Origin: Argopecten irradians | Taxonomy: Eukaryota; Mollusca; Bivalvia; Pectinida; Pectinidae | Length of the DNA stretch: 64,000 nt | Assembly: GCF_041381155.1 (NCBI RefSeq) | Contig: NC_091144.1 | Span: 37,264,071-37,328,070, forward strand | Direction: 5' to 3' | Shown: piece by piece, positions 23,640 to 33,479 of the stretch | How positions within the stretch are numbered: the first letter of the stretch is position 1 | How the letters are laid out: each line of letters begins with the position of its first letter | Program-made: the position numbers and the translations under genes | The notes under the pieces: generated by a model | What the model saw: the letters and a program-made list of their open reading frames with translations, nothing else | What the model was told of the DNA's origin: nothing | Databases searched by the model: none

Positions 23640-24730
23640 CTTTTCGCCTTTTCTTTTCAATTCAACATTAACAATCCGATGGTATTATCGTCTAAATGGT
23701 AGTTTCTCTTATCTTTCAGTTCGATACAGAAAACAAAGATCTGTATGTTCTATAAGATGGAAGCTGATAAAGATAAAGTTACGACCTCTTGCCTATATAT
23801 ATATATAATCCTCTCTCCATTATTCCGACATATCACATATCATTGCGGTGAAAACCGCGTCCGCCACTCATAAAACAGACAAACGACATAGAACCAGTCA
23901 TGATATCAAAGGAAAATAAAGTCATAATCCGACTTTAGTATCAACATATAATTAGAGGCGCCAGAAATAACGATATCACCTGAATTATTCGTTGTGTAGA
24001 CTGTTATGTATTCGTGGCTGCAAGTGACCCATGACTACAAACAAAGCGACAATTGGTTGGATATGAGAATCGTTGTTCCAATAAAATAACGAATATTTCG
24101 ACCCACGAATTACTTTAAATTCTCAAAATCAAAGTATCCACCAACACATCTTGTGTTACACAGTATGTTGTTGTCGTAAAAGAGTATTTGGATACGTCTT
24201 GATTCTACTTTCATTCATTTTGACATTGACATTATGATTTAGTTTTAACTAGATTTTGTCTTCTTGGCGGATTTATTTTTCTCGCACATCGGACAGGGAG
24301 GTTTCAGATAATACCCAGTGCTTGATTTTTCTATCTCTTCTGATCTGTCTGATCCCTTTACCAATTTTGCGATTATTGGCGGAATTTTACCCCATTTATG
24401 AAATAATCTGGGTTCGTTACGTCAAACTTTCGATTCGGTGACGTAACACGCTCTAGATAACCAATGCTAAATAAATACATAAATTGCTATTCATTGTTTG
24501 ATTGGTTGTTAGTTCAATGTTAAAATAATATTTACCGAATGTTCATTGTTTTTCTTCTATATCAACGAACTATATTTTTACGCGGATGGACTGAATTCGA
24601 AGCGTCGATTTGGTTTATCAGCTTAGAACCGGGAGAGACCAGAAAGAATACTTTACCCTTGTTACAAAATCGTAGCCCTCGACTATGATTACCCAACCTT
24701 GATCACTTAGGGGTAATAAATTTTATTAAT
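23640..24730. other. Intergenic, B-C central spacer
   Basis: Upstream of the pseudogene. It contains a short (TA)n run near 23796-23808 and no supported gene. Confidence 0.35.
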
Positions 24731-24852
24731 CCATTATGGCCTGTTTGAGAGGACACTAATGCCGTATAGTATTGGCGAGGGATAGAAAAAGTGCCCAAGC
24801 CGAAAGCGATCGCACTATCTTAATATTGTCCTCTCAACCAGGCCATAATGGG
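24731..24852. repeat. Fold-back MITE, ~120 bp
   Basis: The left arm CCATTATGGCCTGTTTGAGA and following GGACA pair with the right arm TGTCCTCTCAACCAGGCCAT and following AATGG, about 28 bp with few mismatches. The element is noncoding. Confidence 0.75.
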
Positions 24853-26043
24853 TTGAGTACATTATCCTCATATGTGTATAATCCCTTTTTATTTCATCGT
24901 AACAGAAACACTTCAAGAGTCGCCATATAACGCTATCTTGATTTTCTTACCATGCTGATGCGTACAACATAACAATTGTCGCAAATATAACTTTCCTTAA
25001 ACGAGATTCGGTTTCATGAAGATTGAAAGTAGATGAGCAGAACTAGTGAACTCTCTTCTGTAGAAGAGCAACATTTGTTTCCTTCCCCGTACACCACAGT
25101 CTGTCCATCATTTTGACGTCGAAGTGCAATGTTATAATGACGTCATGCAATAGTGACACTATAATGGATCCATGTTCAATCTAGCGCCACTTTAATAGTG
25201 CCCGCTTCCCCGAGCACTAGTTCAAATATTACACATGTGTATAGCAAATCAGAATCCAACATTATGTCACGTGATGTACTAAGGTCCTATAATTATCCAT
25301 GATTGCAGAAAAATTGATTAAAGGCGTTAGTGCGTTATCATTAATATGTCTGCAATTATGGGAGAATTATAGATCCATGAAATTTACCAAAAAGGGTAGT
25401 TTAATGTTTATATGTCGGTTTTCTGTTATTTGTTTAATCCTACATGTAATGTATAACGGTCTCGCTATTAATTGCCAAATCAAATTTTCCGTTGCCCCCG
25501 TCTTGTGGCCTCATTAGCGATAAGAAAAAAATTTAGTCCATGGAAATAAACATAAAATCATCAATACACTTCCAACATTTTGATCTATGTGTTACATCTT
25601 TAGGATATTCTAGATCATAAAATTATAACTACAAAATTGTTGCGAAAAACATAAAAAAAATATTCTTTCTAGTAGCACGGAAGTACGCAGAAAAATGTCC
25701 CTAGCATCAATGCGTTATGGACGTCGGTCAGAATAACGTCATGCATACTACTACACCAACGGCAGTAATGGGAGAATAATGATTTCATGATTTCTCTTTT
25801 TGTTAAATTTGGTCAGTTCAATACTCAATCGGTATTTTAAAATCTTATTAAGAACAATTATAGGAAGATATGTTAAATCATTGAAAAATTATATCACAAT
25901 TTGATCAACAATCAACACTATAGTAAGTTATATTCGGCCTTTCATGGTTTAACAAGAAGTTACTCATGCTTCGATATCATACTCCTGTTATAAGTTATGA
26001 AAGTGATACCTTCTGTGTCTAGAAATGGCAATTAATAGGGATA
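24853..26043. other. Intergenic, nothing recognised
   Basis: AT-rich with several GACGTCA-like words (near 25110, 25138 and 25720) but no gene. A short phrase, TAATGGGAGAATAATGATTTC near 25765, echoes TTATGGGAGAATTATAGATCC near 25356. Confidence 0.35.
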
Positions 26044-26441
26044 GTTACAAAAGCGATATACGTATACGGATAAGAAAACGCATTTGACTGGGATCGATCA
26101 GTATACATAATGTTTTTCATCAATACTATAAAATCCTTTACTTCAATCATCTTTTGAGGCTGATTTTCGACACAGTGTTACAAATATATAATGTTATCCG
26201 TAAAGATACAAAGGCTTGTTGAGCGATCGAAAATCGGGAGTTAAATCATTTGATACTTTTATTCACGCATGAACAAATGAGACGTTTTTGACCCGAGTTG
26301 CTATCTTGTAGTTGATTTCAAATTTCAAAATATAGAAAATAAAGCATTTTTATAGAATTGATGGTAAAAATTACATATAATAATCGATTTCAGTCAAGTA
26401 CGTCTCCGTATTCGTATACGTATATGTATAGCGCTTATTGT
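26044..26441. repeat. TIR element, ~400 bp with ~55-bp termini
   Basis: The left terminus TTACAAAAGCGATATACGTA, through GGATAAG, to TTTGACTGGGATCGAT is an imperfect inverted repeat of the right terminus, AATCGATTTCAGTCAAGTAC through GTATACGTATA to GCGCTTATTGTAA. The interior has no coding capacity. It fits a non-autonomous DNA transposon. Confidence 0.7.
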
Positions 26442-27036
26442 AAGTATTCCTAACTGTAAGAATATGTGTAGGCTTTATTCGTAGATCGTGTCGGACAAAG
26501 AGTCATTTTTAGATGTTTATATCGGGTAACGCTTCCTTTACACATCTATAAACATTACTTGATGCGCTATGAAAAACTACATTGTATACCACAGAGATGC
26601 TGTTTCATAGAATTTGAATGACACGCATAGATGACCACGTGGCTCATAGATGTGACCAATCCTCTCTCTCTGTATGTGGTCGATAAGTATATTTTCTAAT
26701 AATTCAATTTTGCTTGTAATGAGCATTTTCATTGACTTAGATATTTACTTATTCAGTCCATAAAGGGAAAAATGGCGTCGCCGTTTGTGACATTGCTTCT
26801 TATTGGCTGATGTAACGGCGTAATGATTTTATAGACAAAAGAGTCCCAAAATGAATTTTGAATACTAAAGAGATTTCCATTAGTAAGGAGGAGTGTCAAG
26901 TTGGGTCCTCTGGTGGCCATTACCGATAAGTATTGCTTTTTGTTTACAGATGCATGTGGGTTATGATATTATGATATGACTAATGATTAAGGTCAGTTCG
27001 GAGTCCCTTGTGAGTTGTGGGGTGGTTAAACAACTG
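26442..27036. other. Intergenic, nothing recognised
   Basis: No gene or repeat boundary is evident. It leads into the homopolymer tracts. Confidence 0.3.
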
Positions 27037-27112
27037 CCCCCCCCCCCCCCCCTTCGGACGGGGGGGGGGGGGGGGCAAACATGTCTTTTTGCCCCCCCCC
27101 CCCCCCTCCCCC
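27037..27112. repeat. C16 / G16 / C15 homopolymer cluster
   Basis: A run of 16 C (27037-27052), a 7-nt spacer TTCGGAC, a run of 16 G (27060-27075), a 16-nt spacer, and a run of 15 C (27092-27106) followed by T and CCCCC. The first two runs can form a perfect 16-bp GC hairpin; each strand could also fold as a G-quadruplex or i-motif. Confidence 0.9.
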
Positions 27113-27526
27113 ATTTTCGCCGACTGAAATTTTCTAGAAATGCTTATTTGAAAGAAAAAAGGGTCCTGCGCATTTTTCGTACTTCATTCTAGAAAATTTT
27201 CCGCTGCGCGGCGCATTTCCTAAAACGTTCAAGCACATAATGTCAAACCTTAAATAGTAAAAATTCAATACACACGAACTGGACTAAAAATGTCCATCAA
27301 GGGATTCTATGTACTATATTAAAATTATCTCTTAAAAGATCAATTTGTTTATGTCTTAGCGAGACAATTAATTCATTTTTTATGTTACACAACAATGTGT
27401 CGATGGTGTGAAGCCACTGTATTCAGATCGAGTAGGATTGCATAATGTTATGACGACACAATTATCATTTCTAAATGCAGGTAGCTTTAAATCGAAAAAT
27501 TACCATGTTAAGAATGCTTTATAATC
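27113..27526. other. Intergenic, nothing recognised
   Basis: Contains a pair TTTTCTAGAA (27130-27139) and TTCTAGAAAATTTTC (27187-27201) that could form a hairpin, then unremarkable AT-rich sequence. Confidence 0.35.
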
Positions 27527-27876
27527 ATTAAAATACATCGTAAAAGTCATCTCAGCCATTCTAAATCGTAATTGGCTTTTTCCCGGGGGAGACCCCGGAC
27601 CCCCTAACACCTAATTCTCGGCCTTTAGGCGCTCGCAAATTCATCAAAATGCATCGTAAAACTCATCTTAGCCATTTTAAATCGTTATTTTTTTCCGGGG
27701 TAGACCCCCGGACCCACCAAAACACCAAAGTCTCGCACTTTGGGCGCTCGCAAAATCATCAAAATACATTGTAAAACTCATCTCAGCCATTCTAAATTAC
27801 AATATTTTCCCCGGGGGTCACCCACAGACCCCTAAAACACCAAAATCTTGCGCCTTCGGCGCTCACACGCTAATTT
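27527..27876. repeat. ~120-bp tandem repeat, about 2.8 units
   Basis: Each unit has CATCGTAAAA-like, CATCTCAGCCATTCTAAATC-like, a CCCGGGGG...GACCCC segment, AACACCAAA-like and GGCGCTCGCAAA-like words. Units start near 27530, 27650 and 27765. GC-rich islands inside an AT-rich region, noncoding. Confidence 0.8.
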
Positions 27877-29275
27877 GGCCAATTTGCGAATTTCGTTAAT
27901 TTCCTTTTAGCGACCTCATTGTCTATAAATGTGTACAAGGATTAAATTTAATGATATATGAAAAATGTACATAAAGCATATATGGTTGGGAGTTGAATTA
28001 ATCTCCTCCTGTAGATGCGGCGGAGGGGGGGTTTTACAAAATATTGAGGACCTTTGCCCCTTTGTTTGGACCTTTGTTGGGTGTTGTCACCTGTTGTAAG
28101 GTCACAGATATACACAGTCACTATATATATATATTCTTATAGTGTTTTTATTGTTTTAAAGAAATTTTGTTTCAAAAATGAAGTGGGCCCAAAAATTCCA
28201 ATAGACATGATACACAATTGTTCACTTAAAATCATTTCTTCATATCATATTTTGAATGCGTTGATAACTGGCCGGCATTAAAGGAAACGTGTCCAGTACA
28301 ACGTCCTACGTTTATGAACTGACCACAGGTGAACATTCCGGACAACAGATGTTGATATCACCTTGCACGAACAAGGTCTTATCAGGTGAGGGTTGATACA
28401 AGAGAAATGTGCGAATACATAGACATTTGTCCGATGATAAGAAACTGACCATTGTATATTGATGTTTATATACTCTGACTAGTGTTGTCTTCACAATGAG
28501 TAAACAAGTTAAAAGCAAATAAAAATATTTTGTAAATGTTGTTAATTATAAAAAATGAATAGATCATTGTAAAAATTTGACTATATCAAAGGATAGTCAA
28601 AACCTCCCCTTATTTTTTTTTCTTTGCATGATTGCATGAGTTGTTCCCCTTGAAATTTAATAATCTTAAAACAATAAATATTGTTATCAAGAACGCGTCA
28701 ACAATTGGTCGCACACTATGAAAAGTAAAGATTAAGTGTACATTAATCAATCCAGTATAACAATTCATTACCCCTCTATGTAAAAGTCGGAGTGTGATAA
28801 TCAAAGACATTCAAACAAATTATACCTGCCATCTTATATTTTCTCTTACAATCATAAGTGTAGGACGACAAAAAATCAAAAGGTAACAAATGGGCCGTAG
28901 ATAGATAAAATATTAAACGGAAGAAATTTTGATCTTGAAAGCATTAATAGAATATTTCTGTCAACACCTATATACCGACCTCCTGCTTAATAATAACTTT
29001 CCGCTGGGGACACAAATACACAATACCAGCATTCGGATTAATACGAATGATAACTCTTTTTCTTTTATTCTTTAGCTATAGTCTTTGTAGACGGGTTTGA
29101 AATCAACGATAAGATATATTACCTTGATGTCTTTATTCATTCAAATATAAAAGATACATTTCATATAAAAAAAAAGGTTCGGAGAAAATATCGAGCATAT
29201 TAGGCAAATTTCTATCAGACATGTGACGACAAACGACATTGGTCATTTTTATTTTCTTTATAAAATGAGTTTTAC
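27877..29275. other. Intergenic, left flank of the C-D-E array
   Basis: No supported gene; only short open frames. Homology to the D and E upstream regions begins at about 29276, which marks the left edge of the tandem array. Confidence 0.4.
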
Positions 29276-29447
29276 AAGCCTTACATAAAGTAATATGCTG
29301 ACAAGAGTCACGTGTTGGTCAGCATGAAGTGTTGGTCAGTGCCACGAGATCTCCTTATATGGCACTGGTCAAATATCGTATCTTTCTCCATTCCTTCGTT
29401 GTTGTGAACTTAGCGCACTTATGCTACAACCGGACAATCTTGAAGTC
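29276..29447 (+). promoter_or_regulatory. Distal conserved upstream block with CArG box, gene C copy
   Basis: Aligns with 36861-37041 (D), 47281-47467 (E) and the reverse complement of 20391-20525 (B). Conserved words are CCTTACATAAA, GAGTCACGTGTTGGTCA, ATGAAGTGTTGGTCAGTG and CTCCTTATATGGCAC. The CArG box CCTTATATGG (29353-29362) fits CC(A/T)6GG exactly, and a CACGTG lies about 35 bp before it. No reading frame is conserved between B, C and D. Regulatory function is inference. Confidence 0.6.
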
Positions 29448-30080
29448 TAACATATATATATATATAGTAACACTATCTTACGATAATTAAACTCATACAG
29501 CGGACTTCCTGATTTGAATTTTTTTAAAGCCAGGGTATAAAATAAAAGGTTGACTTTTCATTGGTGAACGATAAACGAAATAAAGGTAAATTAGTTTGCT
29601 TTCGATATGTATTGAATCTATATATATATATATTTAATGAGAAAATTAATAAGAGTAAAGCTCGTTAGCAAATTGAGCGCAGCGTTCAATGTTGCAACCT
29701 GCAAAATTAGTAGCGCATCAACAATTTGAACTAATAATAACTTTGACAACTATATGCATTTGAATAATTGAACAAAGGTGTTTATGGTTCATCGTTGATA
29801 TATACACATAACATTGATTATTTTAAAACCATGTTTAACATTTTGACTACTAGGCCATCCATACGAAACATAACTTCAGTTATGTGAAGTTCATCTCGAA
29901 ATCGAAAATTGATTGAAAAATCAAGATGGATTTTACATCGCTGGTGTTGTTTATCCCTAAATGGCTAAGTAGCAGAAAATGCATTAATGTAACAATTCTA
30001 TTGATTTTATAGGTCAAGGTTTACTTCTCCCTCTGGGAGACAAATGTTTGTAAACTTATCACACCAGACAAAACCTGCAA
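29448..30080. other. Region between distal block and promoter of gene C
   Basis: Contains (TA)n runs at 29453-29465 and 29619-29633. Parts align to the D upstream region (GGTTGACTTTTCATT, then AGTTCATCTCGAAATCG). Noncoding. Confidence 0.45.
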
Positions 30081-30144
30081 ACCGTCCGTGTACGCCGGTC
30101 CCACGTGAGGGCCGTCCCCTATGCTGATAACAGTCACGTTTACC
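30081..30144 (+). promoter_or_regulatory. Conserved proximal promoter block with E-box, gene C
   Basis: CACGTG at 30102-30107 within GGTCCCACGTGAGGGCCGTC, followed by ATGCTGATAACAGTCACGTT; matches A, D and E. The E-box is 105 bp from the TATA box. Confidence 0.7.
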
Positions 30145-30212
30145 AAACATACAGGGGACAACACAAAGTGTTATATCACCAGTATATCGACCAGAATTGG
30201 AATCAGGAATGG

Positions 30213-30220
30213 TATAAATA
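30213..30220 (+). promoter_or_regulatory. TATA box of gene C
   Basis: TATAAATA in the GGTATAAATATGAG context, 82 bp before the ATG. The transcript start is expected within the conserved GTCAGCACAGTCACCAGTCG stretch. Confidence 0.8.
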
Positions 30221-30301
30221 TGAGTTAGAAGTCAGCACAGTCACCAGTCGACTTAGACACCTTTAGACGAACAAGTTCCTGATTTCAACTCTAGACAAAC
30301 C

Positions 30302-33300
30302 ATGCTTCGTGTACTCTGCTTCACTCTGGCTCTACATGCCGTATTGGGCGGTAACTTAGTAGAGGTTTTACAGTCGAACGGCCAGTCTACTCTGGTCAGT
30401 CTGGTACAGAAAGCTGGTCTGGCGGACGCTCTCACACAAGGTCAGTGGTCACTTCACTTTGTTATAGTATCTTATAATAATTAATGTTATAATTTGAAAT
30501 ACATGTAATATGAAGTTTTAGTTTTTCATAAGTGGAGTATTCCTTTGTTTCTTCTTCATGTCACGCTTAAGACCCAAGTTAGAATTTAAATCATTTAGTG
30601 ATTTTATTTTTCAATGTTAATCAATGTTATTATTTGAAATACATGTAATATGATGTTTTAGTTTTTCATGATAGGAAATTTTTAAATGATTATCAACATA
30701 AGTGGAGTATTTCTTTGTTTCTTCTTCATGTCACGCTTACGACCCAAGTTAGAATTTAAATCATTTGGTGATTTCATTTCTCAATGTTAATCAATGTTTG
30801 CAGTTGTGTATAAATATCTCTACGCCTTGTGCATACTATATTACAAGTTGTTGCTTCATAACTTGCAAATACGACGATGTCAAATGACGTTACGTTAGGA
30901 AATTTTCTACAGTCTAAGTTAACGATTTTTGTGACATATCCTAGCATAAATAAACATGTAGTATGATGTTTTCGAAAAATCAAATTAAGAATACTCTATG
31001 GGGGCATAATGGCTGAGATAGCTGTAAAAGGTATACACATTAGCGATAAATATTTTTAGCGGCAATTTTAATTTCTCTCCAGCAATTTGCCACAAAAAAT
31101 ATGTTTACGCTTAGTGATGAATGACACAAAATATGCTGAACGGTTATTACAGTAGATAACGAATATATTACCATTGTTGCAAGCTTCATTCAATGCTAAA
31201 CAGGAACCTTCACCATCTTTGCTCCCACCAATGCTGCCTTCGCTAAGCTGCCAGCTGATCTTCTGGCCTCCCTTGGCAGTGACGTGAATGCTCTCGCCAA
31301 CGTTTTGAAATACCACGTGGTTCAGGGATCCGTCCGAAAACAAGATGCTTCCAACGAGGCTCAACTTGATACCCTAGCTGGGAAGAAAATCCGTCTCAAC
31401 ATCTACAGTCATAACAACGTTAGTCAAGTCGTTATATCTTATTGATCATTTGTATCAATTTTTGTTTTCTGTATAGTGATTATACTGTTTTTAGATATAC
31501 TTGATATAATTTGGTTTAGATAAATACTATTCAAATGATAAAAGGATAATGCATTCACGATATTCTATCCGCGTGTTATTACCGGCGTTAATGATAGAAA
31601 TCTTTGTTCTGTTGCCAGGAGGTTACAGTCGAAGGATCCAGAATAACAGATTTCGACCTTCAAGCTACCAACGGATATGTTCATGTCATCGATACAGTGA
31701 TGCTACCACCAGAGGGCAGTATTGTCGATATTGTCGCCGGTGCTTCAGAGTTATCTACCCTATTATCGCAGGTCCAATCAGCTAACCTGGCATCAGCTTT
31801 GACAGGTATATGTTTTGTGTATAAATATCTATACTCAAATGAAAGATATCCATTATTTCATAAAGATGCACCTATTTCAGTTTTATATTAAAGGTCCATT
31901 ATGTTTAAGAAAAAAACAATATTCAATCGAATACAGTGGAATTTCTCAAAGACATCAGCCAATTCAAACGTGTAGCGTCGGTGTTATTTTAGTTCAGGAA
32001 ATGATAACATAATTTAAGCCAATGAAAATATCAGTCTCAAAGCACCTACGCAGATGACGATTTCATCTATCTAACAATACCTACAAATTAAACAAATAAA
32101 GTGTAACTTTTCTTTGTGTGTTTGGATTTAGTAATAACTATATCTAGACGACATTACTCGAATATATAATGTTTTGTTCTGCAACAGAAATGTAAACAAA
32201 CTAAGTTCACGGTCGAGAAGTGTTAGTGACAAAATACTCAAGTTAGCAAATGTACTGTTTGTATTTACTAGGTGACGCCCTGACCGTATTTGCCCCAACA
32301 AATGAAGCATTTTCCCGACTTGGATCAACAGTATTGAACAACCTGGCTAAGGACCCACAACTCCTTAAAGGTAAGATATAAAACGTGGAACAGTTTTTGG
32401 AGTTTGCAACTAATTGGAATGTTCTCCTTGATACTTTCAACTAATTGGAATCTTTATCTGGTTATTGTAAATTTTACAGTAACTTAATTTAGAGATAAAT
32501 GACTTGGATGAGTGATAAATAAATTAGGGTTATATTCGATAACTTTCAAAAGTGTTATTAAACTTAAGAATACAGCCCGATACTCTTTTTATGAATGATT
32601 TTGTTCTTAGTGTTTTGGACTTACTATCTGCCACCATTGGTTTATTTGTTGTCAAACTCACCAAATACATAAAGTGAGTGAATGTTATGAATGGTTTTCC
32701 TATTATTCGAAAATCTTTCAATAGTATTGTCATTAGAATTCAATGTCATGTTACTTTCAGTTCGCGAATCATACGCTATACAGTTATTTTTACTTTTAAT
32801 CTTCATCGTTATTAACAGAAATCTTGGAATACCACGTGGTACCCCACACCGAGTACTCCGCAGGTCTATACAACAGGGAATACGTCAGGACACTTGATAC
32901 TCGCCATGACGTCATCAGAATTGGTGTCTCAGGTACGCAATAGGACTTAAGTTTTATATTTCGAAATATCAGTTCAGGAGTATTTGAGTTGATTTTAAAT
33001 TCAGTGAAAACATTCGCGTTTTTTTTTTTTTTGTTTTTTTTTTTGGGGGGGGGCATTCTTTTTTTTTTCTTTTGTAGTGAAAACATATTCAATATCATTG
33101 TTATAAGTGACATTAACGTTAATAGTATACGATTGTAAAAGATTCAGTGATGACTAAAATGTACTAATTTTTTTCATTTTTTATCCATTTTTACGTAATT
33201 TACCAGCTTATATCGATTGTTTTACAGGAAGCACAGTCTACGTCAACAATGGAAAAGTACTCAAGGCTGATATCGCCGCCACCAACGGTGTCGTCCATAT

Positions 33301-33361
33301 AATTGACCATGTACTCGTACCCCTGAGATATCTAGGATCTGCGATTTTCGGAAAGAAATAA
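30302..33361 (+). CDS. Secreted two-FAS1-domain (fasciclin/TGFBI-periostin-like) protein, copy C
   Basis: Six exons: 30302-30440, 31204-31418, 31619-31805, 32272-32370, 32819-32932 and 33228-33361, every intron GT-AG, 888 nt, 295 residues. The signal peptide is [19 protein letters not shown]1 domain 1 spans about 18-149 ([11 protein letters not shown] 49-59, VLKYHVV 80-86, [13 protein letters not shown] 136-148). Domain 2 spans about 153-286 ([11 protein letters not shown] 184-194, EILEYHVV 214-221, [13 protein letters not shown]), ending in SAIFGKK. There is no cysteine after the signal peptide, no N-glycosylation sequon and no anchor. The intron that precedes the FAPTN motif has the same position and phase (1) in both domains, as expected from an internal domain duplication. 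Antisense open frames over exon 2 are shadows. The function is inferred from the FAS1 family: extracellular adhesion or matrix assembly. First of the three near-identical plus-strand copies. Confidence 0.93.
30486..30800 (+). repeat. ~165-bp tandem duplication in intron 1 of gene C
   Basis: The stretch with GAAATACATGTAATATGA, CATAAGTGGAGTATTCCTTT and CATGTCACGCTTA...GACCCAAGTT occurs twice in succession. The same duplication is present in intron 1 of D (about 38130-38415) and, rearranged with an extra partial unit, in E (about 48258-48720). It therefore predates their split. Confidence 0.75.
33017..33072 (+). repeat. Poly-T / poly-G tract in intron 5 of gene C
   Basis: T14, G, T11, G9, then CATTC and another T10 run. 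The corresponding tract in D (40676-40735) is longer and in E (50969-51030) includes a (GTTTT)n stretch, so length varies between otherwise near-identical copies. Confidence 0.8.
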
Positions 33362-33447
33362 ATCAACATCCATCACCTGTACATATCTCCATACTTCAGT
33401 CATCCATCATCATTGTTGATCATTATTTTGTATCTATTATGTTTTAC

Positions 33448-33453
33448 AATAAA
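33448..33453 (+). terminator. Polyadenylation signal AATAAA of gene C
   Basis: AATAAA in TTTTACAATAAAATG, 87 bp after the stop codon; context conserved in all five copies. Confidence 0.8.
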
Positions 33454-33479
33454 ATGTCAAATATTTGTTAATATAGAGT

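Noticed and set aside
26983-27192. Open frame with a poly-proline/poly-glycine stretch
   Set aside because: Entirely produced by the C and G homopolymer runs.
31068-31364. Antisense frames over exon 2 of C, D and E (also 38634-39017 and 48928-49311)
   Set aside because: They are mirror images of the FAS1 exon plus intron sequence and exist because the sense exon lacks certain codons; no independent protein features.
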